Source: Paramarasmius palmivorus
Lineage: Eukaryota > Basidiomycota > Agaricomycetes > Agaricales > Marasmiaceae
NCBI GenBank assembly: GCA_037176845.1
Contig: JAYKXP010000390.1
Coordinates: forward strand, 1-14,914
DNA length: 14,914 nucleotides
Direction: 5' to 3'
The stretch's first letter is position 1; every line of letters begins with the position of its first letter. Both the position numbers and the translations under genes were made by a program. Under the pieces are notes generated by a model that did no database searches, was not told where the DNA came from, and worked only from the letters and a program-made list of their open reading frames with translations. Shown piece after piece: positions 1 to 9,445 of the stretch.

Positions 1-1243
1 AAGTATATGGTGCGTCCCTCTTAGTCTGAACTGCCCACTGGTCAACCTGTTTTTCACGGTCAGACGTGAGCACAATACTTTGCGGATTGACTGTGCTTGT
101 ATCACATCACATCACCAGCATATAATAACGCAATCAATCGCCTGTTTTAAAATCTCAGTGCAACATTCACCCGGTCAAAAAGCAAGCGCAATCAGTGGAT
201 TGTTTCAGGAAGACCGTTCCGTTCACCTGAAGGACTCAAGGACTCCTCTGAACTGTAACTTCATCCGTTGGCTCTCTCCTACAATGAACTCGCCGGAACA
301 CTTCAGTTCATCGCATCCATCATACGGGCATCAGATTTTACATTTGGAGTGTTTCGGGCAAATCATTGGTTTGTTTAAAAGGTTCGATCTATCATCTTGG
401 AGTGGAGAGGGATGCACCGCTCCCATTACTGAATGTTCAGACCACCTTCCTACCACGCCTAGCTTCAACTTCTCTGTTGTAATCGATAGTGGACCATGGT
501 TGTCTTTGACATTTATGGTGGCAGGATAATTGATGGCGTTGGAGAGCAGGGGGGCCGAAATAGAACCTAACCTCTATAACGGGAACCCAGTAGTGCATGT
601 TAGTGAAGTTTCATGCAAGGCTGAGTATCAAGGAACTATATGGAACTGCTCTGCCATTGCTCTCGAACGGTCGTCTGTCATGAGGTGGTATATCGAATGC
701 TCTTCATTACTGACCAAGCTAACGCCTCCTCTCTAGGTTCTCTTGTAAGATCCTGTCGAGACGATTATCATTTAATAGTTGCAAATTTCAACATTTAAAG
801 GTGGAAATGGAAGATCTATTTCACACGGACTATCGAGGCGGAAACCACTAGCGCCACGGCAATGACGAGAAGAGAGAGTATTAGCCACGCTCTTTATAAT
901 TTCAGTGAAGTCTATCCTGTCATGGGTACTCCATTCTGGCTTGCAAATGTTCATTTTTGATCATCTCCCGCCTCGCGATCAGACGTCTGTTTTGAAGGTT
1001 TCATAACATACATCGCAACGCTCCACGGCAGTATCCATGCAAGGTCTTTACACTGCTTCGTCCAAGCGCGCATAATGGCTCCCATACGCGTCTGAACCAA
1101 ACCTAGCCCTAGGTACGCTACGATACAACATCGTATATGATCAATTCATTCGTTCAAGCTTTCAAAAAAAATCTATAGTGCGATTATCGCATTCAAGTTT
1201 TTATGGTGCGAAACCTCGCGGCGAGGCCGTTCATTACACGGTG
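1..1243. other. Left edge, no well-supported gene
   Basis: Several open frames of 60-150 codons exist on both strands, but the longest (plus 80-529) has no ATG at its 5' end and is within what chance allows when TTG and GTG starts are accepted. On the minus strand, 772-954 encodes a protein-like 60-residue frame starting at ATG. About 85 bases upstream of it a 19-residue frame begins with a CDVCYETF stretch that resembles the first C-x2-C of a RING finger. No further zinc ligands follow, so I do not call a RING protein. These may be remnants of a decayed minus-strand gene. Confidence 0.3.
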
Positions 1244-1250
1244 TATAAAA
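1244..1250 (+). promoter_or_regulatory. Candidate TATA box
   Basis: TATAAAA lies 71 bases upstream of the ATG at 1321, at a spacing that fits a fungal core promoter for the spliced model that follows. This rests on position and motif only. Confidence 0.4.
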
Positions 1251-1320
1251 CCAAAGCGCTCATGCAACTCCTCCTCCGCGTATTAAAGAGAGAAGTCCAA
1301 TGCTCGGAAAAACATAGACA

Positions 1321-2024
1321 ATGAACGACTCCCAAACGTCGTACTCGAATGTCAATGATCACCGAAGCATCAACACTGTACGTAGCATCACCTCGCAACT
1401 AGATTTTCTTGCGGCTAATGACCTCGCAATCCGTTACAGTTTCGCTTTAACGTATGAGCCTTCATCGGTTGGTTGTAAACCCGTCTAAATGGTTCACAGG
1501 AACCTACCAAACTGTTTCTACAACTGCTAGTACAATCCTGTCTCAAAAGGAAACAAGGAGCGCTACAAATACAACGTTCTTCGCAATGTGTTGTTTTCAC
1601 TAGTTTTACGCGGCGCATGCTATCCTATGAGCCCTGTCGATGGATGCCGTCTGGTACTGTAACTATTTTGGTATGGGACACATTTAATCTTTATTTCATT
1701 GATGACTCATTTACTCCACAAGGTGTATTGGCAATCCGAGCGTCTACGAGAACGACTATGCACTGCCAAGTTGAGATGCCATAGCTTCGAGGTACGACGA
1801 ATTTTTTGTTTTGTTAGATCTCACTAATGCCACGTCTGTATCCGCAGCGCCGCAGCGACACGATTCTCGTATGTTATGATCAGTTTCAGACATCCTTCGC
1901 GTTGTTACATCTCACCTAGTTTAGGCGTTGCTATGTTGTTAGGGGGAAGAATGGCAAGTCTCTTTTGCCTTTTCTCTTGTTTTTGAGCTGCCATGTAAGG
2001 TTTTCTACCAGCTGCCTAGTATGA
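1321..2024 (+). CDS. Candidate six-exon small gene of unknown function
   Basis: I do not recognise this gene. Starting at ATG 1321, splicing at 1378-1439, 1452-1499, 1671-1722, 1792-1847 and 1869-1919 gives one uninterrupted 144-residue frame ending at TGA 2022-2024. The introns are 62, 48, 52, 56 and 51 nt, with donors GTACGT, GTATGA, GTATGG, GTACGA and GTATGT. The first, second and fourth also have a CTAAT or CTAAA branch-like site (GGCTAATGAC, GTCTAAATGG, CTCACTAATG); the other two lack a clear one. Every exon join is phase 0. The product has a polar N-terminus (MNDSQTSYSNVNDHRS), a basic middle (CLKRKQG) and a charged, helix-prone segment (WQSERLRERLCTAKLR) that could be a short coiled coil. 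A TATA box sits upstream. The first two exons also read open without splicing, so a single-exon 55-residue ORF (1321-1488) is the main alternative. Confidence 0.4.
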
Positions 2025-2532
2025 TAGCTCTGCAGATACCACCATAGTTGGACTGCTTTTGTAGCTCGACTCCCTCAGAGTCGACTTTAAAGGACGGCTA
2101 TGAAGTCATAACGGACTTTTTACTAGGAAGCATTGACATAGCGCCATTGCTTCGGGATTATCGACTAAACAACATCGTATAGTCGGCATTGATAGGTGTG
2201 CTCTTCAAGTAACGATCATGCTATGTTCCATATGAGGTGTCCCCAGTTTAAACAGCACTTTACGTGTCCTTCAAGATGAGTCCCGCGGCTTTCGGTGTAC
2301 TTGGAACTCTACGCTCCGAATGCTGATAGAACATTGGATACTGCAACGTAAGGAACCTTGAATGTGTGCCCTTTTAGAACCTAAACGTTTGATTGTTGTC
2401 TTGAGACAGATTTGAAGCAGGAAATGATATTTATTCGGGTTTCATTAGCCATGCATGGTTTTCGTGAAATGAATCAGCTTCGTAGAAGGCTATAACGGGC
2501 GAAGTTCCCAGGAGAATTCATTATTGCTGTAA
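2025..2532. other. No gene seen; one short inverted repeat
   Basis: I find no supported coding region here. A 7-bp inverted repeat (TCGACTC, spacer CCTCA, GAGTCGA) lies at 2067-2085. It is isolated, unlike the dense hairpin field on the right arm. Confidence 0.5.
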
Positions 2533-3136
2533 TCAATGTTGGAAGGCGTGCTTGGCCCTCACGCGGCATAATCGTTTTAGGTGGTCGTTACAATTGTTCT
2601 CATTGAGATGTACGTGCGACAGGTAATCACCTACCACGATTATCATTGTTCGAGTCACTCGCGGGTTCAACGTTGAAGATTCGACAAATGCCACAATGTA
2701 TCTGCCAACAGAGTTAACAATCCCCACACGCGCCGGTCCTGGATATTTCTGCGATATCATGGGTAACTGTCTGATCATAGCAGGAAGCTTGGAGAAAAAG
2801 AATCAATACCCGAAGGCTCCACCACAATGAAAATCATACGCTAGGCGTATTTTATTGGCAATTCTCTGCATACTGAGGACGACCGAATAATACGCTAACG
2901 CCAGTTTAACGGACAGATGGAGGCACTTCGCATCATCAAAGCAAGCTCTGGAATATAGAGGTAGAAAGAAACCAGCGTCTACAGAGGCAGCGTAACGGCC
3001 ATAATACCATCCATCGGAAATCCAACTTACACAGCCCATGTTTGCCGACCACTATCCTGGCGTCTGGTTCCGTAAAGAGCTCGAGCCTGTGAATGGTATA
3101 ACGACTGATGGCAGTGACAAGGATGAAACGTTCCAT
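2533..3136 (-). CDS. Candidate three-exon gene of unknown function
   Basis: I do not recognise the family. From ATG at 3134-3136 the frame runs 106 nt to a textbook donor (GTAAGT at 3030). A 52-nt intron ends in TCTGTAG (2979-3030). The next exon (2810-2978) continues in frame for 169 nt. A second possible intron (2771-2809, 39 nt, donor GTATTG, acceptor GATCAG) joins in frame to 2533-2770 and stops at TGA, giving 170 residues in total. Two otherwise separate open frames are united only if both introns are removed, which is the main evidence. The second intron is short and its donor is weak, so the protein could instead end at about 2803. The product is mixed, with a central stretch rich in L, A, Y and V (KLALAYYSVVLSMQRIANKI) and no signal peptide or catalytic motif I can identify. 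Confidence 0.4.
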
Positions 3137-3177
3137 TCGGAGGTGTTACTGGTGTACTATCGCGGCGTGTTGATTAG

Positions 3178-3426
3178 CTAGGAATACAATTTCAGAAAAA
3201 GTGCCTGAGCATACGTAATACAATTAGCACTCCACGAAAAATACTCTGCGACCATAGCCTGCCGTTCAAGTACCTTCCGCTGATCTTTTCTTCTTCAGAA
3301 CCCAACCCGTTCCTCCGGACGCGCTACATCTTCGGCTCTCCGCGCTAGTTCTTGACGTGTAGACCTGTATCTCAGATTCCTTTTCGTCTCTTCGACGATT
3401 CGCTTCCAACAATCTCTTCTGTGCCT
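3178..3426 (-). pseudogene. Coiled-coil-like coding remnant with one internal stop
   Basis: This minus-strand frame is open for 83 codons except for a single TGA at 3295-3297. It is rich in charged helix formers (TRQELARRAEDVARPEER, then RRKDQRKVLERQAMVAEYF). Upstream, over 3360-3580, other frames carry similar composition (EELVKAQKRLLEANRRRDEK in one, TQIQQIEEKLA in another), and a 69-residue ORF starting at TTG covers 3372-3581. Such helical stretches scattered over several frames suggest an old coiled-coil gene broken by indels. It lies just upstream of the 2533-3136 model on the same strand and may be its lost 5' part. Charged low-complexity sequence can look coding in more than one frame, so confidence is limited. 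Confidence 0.3.
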
Positions 3427-3974
3427 TTACCAGCTCCTCCTATTACAGGCATTATCCTGTGGTCGTCTTTATGCAAGCTTTTCTTCAATTTGTTGGATTT
3501 GGGTTGATATCTCCCCTCGAAATCGATTTCCGCATCCTTGAAAAGCTGAGAGATTGTTTTGAAATAAAATGAGCGTGACAAAAGACTCGTGTTCGTAACC
3601 GTGATCTTGGGAGTTGTTTACCGGTAGACACGTTTAAGAGCTTGATATGTGGACTTTGGATTTATAAGTAAGATAGGATTCCTAGCTGCCGAAGGACGAA
3701 CCAGACTGAGGGGTTCGTATCGTTGAACGCGTTACAGCGTAGCGGGGGGCATCGACCAAAGCAGATGAACCTGAAATCGTTTCTCATTCTGAATGCTAAT
3801 GGACTTTTGCAGTCTCGATGTGTCCAAACCCTTCGCGACTGACGAACCGAAACTAAAAACCGAAAACAGTGGTGAAACTGAATGATCATTTGGATGGTAA
3901 CGTTCCTGCGTCAAAGTCCTGAATTCCACGAGACCCCACGTCATACGCTATCTCTATCTGACCGCATCTAGGAG
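3427..3974. other. Unassigned stretch with weak minus-strand ORFs
   Basis: The best frame here is minus 3732-3944, starting at a real ATG and 70 codons long, with no recognisable motif. A TATAAAT-like element lies on the minus strand near 3660. I cannot connect these into a convincing gene. Confidence 0.3.
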
Positions 3975-4263
3975 GTGTCGGCTCTTCAAGTGCAGCTGCG
4001 TGAAGGAAGAATACAAGTAGTTTGTGGACTAATCGATAACGCTCGTGTGACCAGTTGCGGTTATGTTAACAACGACCGGAGCCCGTCATTGGGTTTCTGT
4101 TCACCATCGACGACGACGGCGACGAGTCTACTCCTTTCCAAAGTTTCTGCTGCTCGACCAAGTCTTCACTTCCCAACTCTATGGCAACGACCCTCGTATT
4201 GGACGCCCTAGCTGAAGGTGATGTTGAACATGTAATGGCCGATGGTATTTTGAAGCATTAATC
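3975..4263 (+). pseudogene. Fragmented plus-strand coding stretch
   Basis: A good acceptor context (CTGACCGCATCTAG) precedes an open frame beginning EVSALQVQLREGRIQ near 3970. It continues to about 4090 with plausible protein sequence. A second frame then takes over (GFLFTIDDDGDESTPF), runs through an internal ATG near 4180 (MATTLVLDALAEGDVEHV) and stops at TAA near 4261, just before a GTGAGT donor-like site. A one-base shift or a missed intron would join the two. No family is recognised. Confidence 0.25.
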
Positions 4264-6085
4264 CGGTGAGTTGAGTTTTGTGAGACTACTTACTCTAATA
4301 CGGTTCCTAATCTTCATAATATTGGAGAATAAGCCCAACAGATAAACCATAAACATACCTTCTGGCACCTCTTCCTGGCCGCAATGGCCCTTCGCTAATC
4401 ATTCCGCGCAATAACAGCTATCACTACACGACCCCATGCTCCAGCGTTACAAAGAGCCGAAAAGAAACGCGTACCCGTCCTGTCCCGCTCCACACCCCTT
4501 CCTCCCTTGGACCCCTGTCTCCTCCCTATTCCGTTCCCTCTCAGTTTTCTGGGCGTCATTTGCCTCGCTAGCTTCTACTTCGCGAACCTCTCAACTTGGT
4601 CAAGACGCACCTACTACCGAGGCATGCGGAAGCTACGTACCTGTTTCGTGGGACGATAGGGAAGGAAGAGTTGGTGTAATGGAAAATCATGGAGGAAAAA
4701 TAGACAAAAGGCCAGTGTTTTGATGTATACACAATCGCAGATAGCACCCAAAGTTATGTTACGAATCACATGTTGTTACCTACTGACGAGGCGCAATACC
4801 TATACCGTTCACTCCCTTTTTGCGCCAGCCTTCACCCAAATTAAACATACATGATCCTCGTCATTGAAGTCGCGTTATCATGATTTAGGATTCCGGAAAT
4901 CTGTCCGTACAACTGTTCTAAAACCTCCTCTCTCCCTAACCTCCACCTCTTGCCCCGTTTTTTCCCCATTGGCTCAGGAGCTTTTACATACCCTTAGAAA
5001 AGCTAACTCTTTGTCTCTTGTCTTAGTGTAACAAACGAGATTCGAATGAACGATCAAGCCCCCAAACCCTTTCCGTGGAAACAGGAACAGTCTCTGTGAA
5101 GTGTTCACTTGGGACAGGTTGGCAGTGGTTGTGGAGAGTGTATCCACACTCCCAGAAGGCAGTACTTGTCATGTAAGTTTGCAGCTCTTAACCCTTCCAA
5201 AAGCTTGTATCTGCGTCACTCGTCTTTGCTGACAACGATCACGGTCAACTCGGACCCGCTTTGGATTCACTCAACCCACGCCGTGACAATTCCGATCCAT
5301 CATTGTCTCGTTATCCACAGCTCCTATAATAACGCGAGCAGTGATGGATTAAATGCTCAATGTGAATGAGAACGTTAACATGGGGAAAATGCCCATTCCA
5401 TACTTTACTGGTTTAAGACCAGAGAATAGCCACCAATAAATCTTCTAATACAATACGACTTCGAATTACAAAGGAGCGCATCCCTCTTCCAATTCACCCC
5501 TTCCCTAGCATTCTTCATCCCGGTGGCCAAATCCCCTGCGCTAGTGCCTGGCGAGGTCTTTCTTACCCTATTTGAGTAGAAACGTCGATAACTGCAATTT
5601 GGAAGTATTCGAACCCCCCGAAATCGTCGAATAGGCCTCTTATGGTTACATCTAGTCACCCCGCATTCTAGTAGGATGGAAAAATGCACTGGTTACAGTG
5701 ACGGGCAGAGAAAGTAGTTTTTGGGTGATTCGTTCGGGCGCTAATATCGGGTTACCGGACAAGACGGCGCTAAGTAGTAAGGTTCATCCGTTCAGCTTTG
5801 AGGACGTACATGATCTCTGATGTGCTTGCGACAGATTGACACATACATGAACACCATCCCCCGTATCCCCACACGTGCTTGAACCAACATGTGTTCGCTG
5901 CGTCAATGCAGGTGTAATGTTGCCTACATCGTCGAACGCAGGCTTTCTGAGCTTCTGTAAGGAGGAACTAGTGTTTTGCCTGTTTCTTGAACAGAGCTGC
6001 TCGCGTAGGCCAAGTGTCTAACAAAACCAGAGGTACGACTCTGTTGCGTGATTGCTGGATCACTCATTTCTGATAGGTCATCCCA
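4264..6085. other. About 1.8 kb without a supported gene
   Basis: Only short frames are present: plus 4436-4723, plus 5109-5369 and minus 5405-5689. The first has an ATG; the other two start at TTG and GTG. None has a recognisable motif or a convincing splice pattern. The last 400 bases probably include the 5' flank, possibly the LTR or leader, of the downstream retroelement, but without a second LTR its boundary cannot be set. Confidence 0.4.
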
Positions 6086-6229
6086 ATGTCTACACGCTCC
6101 CGACCTGAGCCACCTGTTGATGCCTGCACTCAACCGCAACCCATCTCACCCTATCATCGCTCTCAGTTCATGCTACCTCGCCAACGTCAATTATCAGGAT
6201 ACTTAGCGGTCTTGACGTCTGGATTATAG
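6086..6229 (+). CDS. Small upstream ORF ahead of gag
   Basis: An ATG-initiated 47-residue frame (MSTRSRPEPPVDACTQPQP...) ends at TAG 6227-6229, 149 bases before the gag ATG. Its Arg/Pro/Gln-rich start resembles the N-termini of retrotransposon Gag proteins. It could be a leader ORF or the original gag start separated by mutation. I see no clean splice donor that would fuse it to gag. Confidence 0.3.
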   Translation: MSTRSRPEPPVDACTQPQPISPYHRSQFMLPRQRQLSGYLAVLTSGL

Positions 6230-6378
6230 AGGCTACTGAAAACTAAACGAATACGAGATTATTTCTGTTTAAGAGTTTGATATATTCTCAGTACTTTCTA
6301 CTTGTGAACCCATGCTGTACTCGACCAATATATCGTGGTTTTATCCCTTTTCGTAACCTCAGACGTTCCACCCCTTGC

Positions 6379-8646
6379 ATGGCTACGCCGGAATACAGAC
6401 CTGTATCCGTTCCGGTCGAAGATCATATCGATTCTCCTTTATCGCCTCTTACTCCTTCAGACGCTTCACCGTCATCGCCATTATCTCCTGTTCACGTCGA
6501 CGATTCTTCAGTGACGCCGACCGAGCCACTGCCTAAGTCACGTCCTCCTTCACAGTCTCCTTCACGTATTCCTTCTCCTACTCCACATACTTCACCTCGT
6601 TCCCGTTCTGCATCGTTCTCGTCGGATTCATCTATCATGTCCTCCAACACCGTCGCGGATGGCGCCATTTTAGTCAGTGGCGTGAAGAAACCAATCGCTA
6701 TTTTGAAGCACAGCCTGACGCTTCGCCAATGGTCCCAGGCCCGTCATCTTTTCGACATCTTCTGCCTTCAGAAGGGGATCTCATCGGAGGATGAAAAGAA
6801 GGATTATTGGCTGGCAGCGTTCCATCATGAGGACTCTATGTCGTACATCCTCACCAATGCGGCGCACCTTAAGGCCCTCTCATGGTCGGAGATGATCAAT
6901 GAGATGTGCGACGAGATGGTCGGCATTGATTGGGGTTTGACTGAGTACTCGGTCATTGCCGGGCTGAAGCAGGCTGATGTGAAGGGCAAACTCTTCAAGG
7001 CCTACTGGTCCGATCTCCGCGCTCGCAATGCTGCACTGGCCGGTACTCCTTACCATCGAAAGGACGAAGAACTCAAGCTCCTAGCGCAGCAGGGTATGAC
7101 CGAAGATTTTCGCACCTGGCTTGAGGGTCAGGCTATCAAGCCGACTCTTCCTTGTGCGGAATGGTCGAAGTTGGTCTTGGAAAAGGAACCGACTTTTGTC
7201 AAGCACATCGCATCTGAATTGGCGCGCTGGAAGGCCTTCGAGTCTTCTCGTAAACCCTCTACTCTCTCTTCATCATCTCAGTTCAATTCCAATGCTGCTC
7301 GGGCTCAGAAGAAGGATGCACCTACTCGTGACACGAACAACGGCCGCCGTGGTGCTTCGTCTTCTGCGGACACTTCTAAGCAGTTGCCGTCGGGTCACTG
7401 GCCTATAGGTACTCTCACTCAGGATGAGAAGAGTAGGTTGGCTAGTGTCGATGGATGCTTTCGCTGTCGTACTTGTTGGTCCTCACATAAGGCCAGTGAG
7501 TGTCAAGACAATTTTCCTCTTGAAGTCCCATATCAGCCGTTCACATCGGAACTCGTTGCCCTTGCCACGGAGATTAGGAACCAGCATCATAAGGAGCACA
7601 AGGTGTGGGCACCAGTTACGCTGAACTGTGTCCTCAAGACTGCAGCGAGTCGCCAGAAGCCTTCCGGGACTGCTGTGGCTGCTACTCGCTCTGCCGTCGC
7701 TCCCATTGACGACTCTGGCCCTCTCTTCCCCTCTTCGCATGCATCGGCCATTAATGCCGTTTTCAGCCGCCCTGTGGCATACATAGACTCGGGTGTGGAC
7801 GTTTACAGTTCAGCTCCCCGACAGGTTTCCCGTGTTGTTTCCCCTTCTCGCTCCCGTCCTGTTTCTCGTACTGCTTTCACGAAGCCCGTCGCTTTCATCG
7901 AAGCCTATAACAGTGACGAGGATCTTCGTTACTCTGATGCTTCAGACGCGAGCTTCGAGTACCACCGTCAACAACCTATTTCCGCTCGCGATCGTCGTAG
8001 ATCCTCATCTATCCCTCGCCGTGTAACTTCTCCATCGCCGACCAGGCACGTTGGTCACATTGGGGTGGTTGCTCGTGGTCGTTCTAACTCGGCTCGTCGG
8101 GGCCGCAGTAGTGATGGCTCTGTGTCCAGGTCCCGCTCTCGTTCTCACTCTCGCTCGCCTGTTCGTGGAGATGGTCCTTCTGCCCTTCGTGCGAAATCCT
8201 TGCCTCCTGATGGTGTTGCATCCACGGTGGCTCCTGTGGTTATTGCCGACAAGCAACGTGGCCGAACAGAGACCGCGGATGCTTCTGCAGAGGCTGAACG
8301 TTTGACGAAGAAGTCCCGTCCCTCGGTATGTCCTGTTAATCCTTATGTTGATGAACTTCCTTTGGGTGTTGACCCTCCTTTGGAGGAGCCCCATCTGATG
8401 TGGAGCGCAGAGGTAGTTGGCCCTGCCTCCGAATCTTCTACTATTATGGAACTCATGCTGGATTGTGGCGCTCACTTGACTCTTGCCAGGAGTAAAGAAG
8501 TGGAAGAACTCGGATATCGCAAGTATACTCTCCATCGTAAACGAGTGATCTCGTTCGCCGCCAATCCTGGTTCAGCACCTATCACCATGACACTCTCGCA
8601 TTATGTTAAACTTCACCTTCGTGATCCTTCTAATAAGGGTTATTAG
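6379..8646 (+). CDS. gag-pro: LTR-retrotransposon Gag-protease, truncated in the protease
   Basis: The product is 755 residues from the first ATG; the frame is open upstream to about 6277 but without ATG. A second in-frame ATG is at residue 87 (MSSNTVADGAILVSG), where the conserved-looking capsid-like part begins. Layout: Ser/Pro-rich N-terminus (1-86), helical Gag domain (about 87-300), an atypical zinc knuckle at 360-375 (CFRCRTCWSSHKASEC, C-x2-C-x6-H-x4-C instead of the usual C-x2-C-x4-H-x4-C), a long Ser/Arg-rich linker (SRSRSRSHSRSPVR), then the start of a retropepsin-like domain with LMLDCGAHLTLA. D695-C696-G697-A698 stands where D-[ST]-G is usual. The frame ends about 60 residues later at ...DPSNKGY. 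Full elements continue through protease, reverse transcriptase, RNase H and integrase, all absent here. The stop is formed at the junction with telomere-like DNA. Ty3/Gypsy-type affiliation is inferred from the layout, not from polymerase sequence. Confidence 0.85.
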   Translation: MATPEYRPVSVPVEDHIDSPLSPLTPSDASPSSPLSPVHVDDSSVTPTEPLPKSRPPSQSPSRIPSPTPHTSPRSRSASFSSDSSIMSSNTVADGAILVSGVKKPIAILKHSLTLRQWSQARHLFDIFCLQKGISSEDEKKDYWLAAFHHEDSMSYILTNAAHLKALSWSEMINEMCDEMVGIDWGLTEYSVIAGLKQADVKGKLFKAYWSDLRARNAALAGTPYHRKDEELKLLAQQGMTEDFRTWLEGQAIKPTLPCAEWSKLVLEKEPTFVKHIASELARWKAFESSRKPSTLSSSSQFNSNAARAQKKDAPTRDTNNGRRGASSSADTSKQLPSGHWPIGTLTQDEKSRLASVDGCFRCRTCWSSHKASECQDNFPLEVPYQPFTSELVALATEIRNQHHKEHKVWAPVTLNCVLKTAASRQKPSGTAVAATRSAVAPIDDSGPLFPSSHASAINAVFSRPVAYIDSGVDVYSSAPRQVSRVVSPSRSRPVSRTAFTKPVAFIEAYNSDEDLRYSDASDASFEYHRQQPISARDRRRSSSIPRRVTSPSPTRHVGHIGVVARGRSNSARRGRSSDGSVSRSRSRSHSRSPVRGDGPSALRAKSLPPDGVASTVAPVVIADKQRGRTETADASAEAERLTKKSRPSVCPVNPYVDELPLGVDPPLEEPHLMWSAEVVGPASESSTIMELMLDCGAHLTLARSKEVEELGYRKYTLHRKRVISFAANPGSAPITMTLSHYVKLHLRDPSNKGY

Positions 8647-8770
8647 GACGATGTAGGGTCGGTCTAGGGTCGATATCGACCCTAGGGTACTTGGTTGGGT
8701 GTGTGCTAGGGTAGGGGAAGGGGACTTACGGGTAGTGTTGGCTAGGGTATACCAGGGTATTGGGGACTTG
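8637..8770. repeat. Degenerate interstitial telomeric tract, U1 start
   Basis: GGGTTATTAGG directly follows retroelement coding sequence and is followed by scattered TAGGGT units (TAGGGTCG, CTAGGGTCG, CTAGGGTA). The G-rich strand is on the plus strand, as at the terminal telomere. The same junction motif and order recur at 12385. Confidence 0.7.
8664..8685. repeat. Perfect 22-bp palindrome of telomere-like sequence
   Basis: CTAGGGTCGAT and its exact reverse complement abut with no spacer. The U2 counterpart at 12416-12446 keeps the CTAGGGTC/GACCCTAG arms but has a 15-nt unrelated loop. Confidence 0.8.
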
Positions 8771-8780
8771 GATATTTTTC

Positions 8781-8841
8781 CTGGCAAAATTTGATTAGTG
8801 CAAAGTCATTCGTCCAAGAAGATATGTGTTTGATAACTTAC
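8781..8841 (-). other. Candidate intron, 61 nt
   Basis: The minus strand has donor GTAAGTTATC, branch-like CACTAATCA and acceptor TTTTGCCAG. U2 has a matching intron at 12522-12580 although the flanks have diverged. Confidence 0.65.
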
Positions 8842-8879
8842 TGTGTGATTCTTTGTGACTCGAGACAAGTGTGCGCTGA

Positions 8880-8965
8880 TGCGTCGTAGACGATGGAGGG
8901 AGAGGAAGGCAGAACATACCGTGGGAATGTAATGTTCAGCTGCACAATCCATCGTCTACGACGCA
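8880..8965. repeat. Long-range 17-bp inverted repeat with two core palindromes
   Basis: TGCGTCGTAGACGATGG (8880-8896) is the exact reverse complement of 8949-8965. Each arm contains its own CGTC-N3-GACG core (GTA in the left arm, TAC in the right), so local and long-range pairing compete. The U2 counterpart, 12617-12702, is partly decayed. Confidence 0.8.
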
Positions 8966-9061
8966 CGACTGTCTACTTGGCCAATTGTGGCTGTGTAACT
9001 TCCAACGCTGAGGCTGTGCAACTTCAAACACCTGGCATTCCGGGTTGCTCAATCATCAACA

Positions 9062-9078
9062 CATCGTCGTCGACGATG
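9062..9078. repeat. Core palindrome CATCGTC-GTC-GACGATG
   Basis: It has perfect 7-bp arms and a 3-nt centre. On the minus strand it reads in frame as GIVDDDV within a protein-like stretch (GIVDDDVLMIEQPGMPGV). Confidence 0.75.
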
Positions 9079-9100
9079 CCTGGTGTAGACCACTTGAAAT

Positions 9101-9146
9101 ATCTTTACCCGAGTCTGATGAATTTCCATCAGACTCGAGTAAAGAT
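9101..9146. repeat. 20-bp hairpin with GAGTCTGATG stem
   Basis: The arms ATCTTTACCCGAGTCTGATG and CATCAGACTCGAGTAAAGAT pair with one A-C mismatch and a 6-nt loop. Related stems occur at 10266-10301, 12787-12828 and 13477-13520, with different flanking arms. A further core (CGTC-TTG-GACG) lies at 9159-9169 inside an imperfect 12-bp hairpin. Confidence 0.85.
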
Positions 9147-9181
9147 GCCACACTCGTTCGTCTTGGACGCACAAGTGTTTG

Positions 9182-9233
9182 CTGTGATATGGTACCATTA
9201 GTAGAGTAGGTAGACACAACAAGAATAACTTAC
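9182..9233 (-). other. Candidate intron, 52 nt
   Basis: The minus strand has donor GTAAGTTATTC, branch-like CTACTAATGG and acceptor CATATCACAG. It is matched in U2 by 12890-12936. Confidence 0.65.
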
Positions 9234-9313
9234 AAGAATAAATTGTCATATCAAGAAAAGAAGCATCACCAAAACATAGTGCTTACCTTGTATCTGCTAA
9301 CGAAGCTTACGAT

Positions 9314-9439
9314 CATTCGTCGACAATGAATGTCTGTCTCATGAATTTGGCACTAAAGGCCGATTCTAACGCCATGGATCATTCATCTTCGACGAATGAT
9401 TGCTGTCGACATTTCATCATCAATCGTCGTCGAGCATTG
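9314..9439. repeat. Three decayed core palindromes
   Basis: CATTCGTC-GAC-AATGAATG (9314-9332), ATCATTCATC-TTC-GACGAATGAT (9378-9400, 10-bp arms, one mismatch) and CAATCGTC-GTC-GAGCATTG (9421-9439). Most mismatches are single transitions in one arm, often at CpG, as expected of palindromes that are losing symmetry. Confidence 0.65.
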
Positions 9440-9445
9440 AGGGCT

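Noticed and set aside
5690..6378. 5' LTR and primer binding site of the gag element
   Set aside because: The 3' end is lost, so there is no second LTR to compare, and I see no clear tRNA-complementary site. The element boundary is not supported.
8086..8170. SR-type splicing factor from the SRSRSRSHSRSPVR stretch
   Set aside because: It is a low-complexity linker within Gag between the zinc knuckle and the protease; no RNA-recognition motif is present.
8005..8535. 176-codon minus-strand ORF inside gag
   Set aside because: It is antisense to a well-supported coding region and lacks any recognisable motif.
9101..9146. Hammerhead ribozyme suggested by CTGATGA in the GAGTCTGATGA stems
   Set aside because: The CTGATGA is base-paired in the hairpin itself, and no following stem II plus GAAA core or NUH cleavage site is present. 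The opposite strand has CTGATGG.
8893..9201. Plus-strand 102-codon ORF
   Set aside because: It runs through inverted repeats that encode near-identical peptides on both strands (YPSLMNFHQTRV and YSSLMEIHQTRV). Intron signals are on the minus strand.
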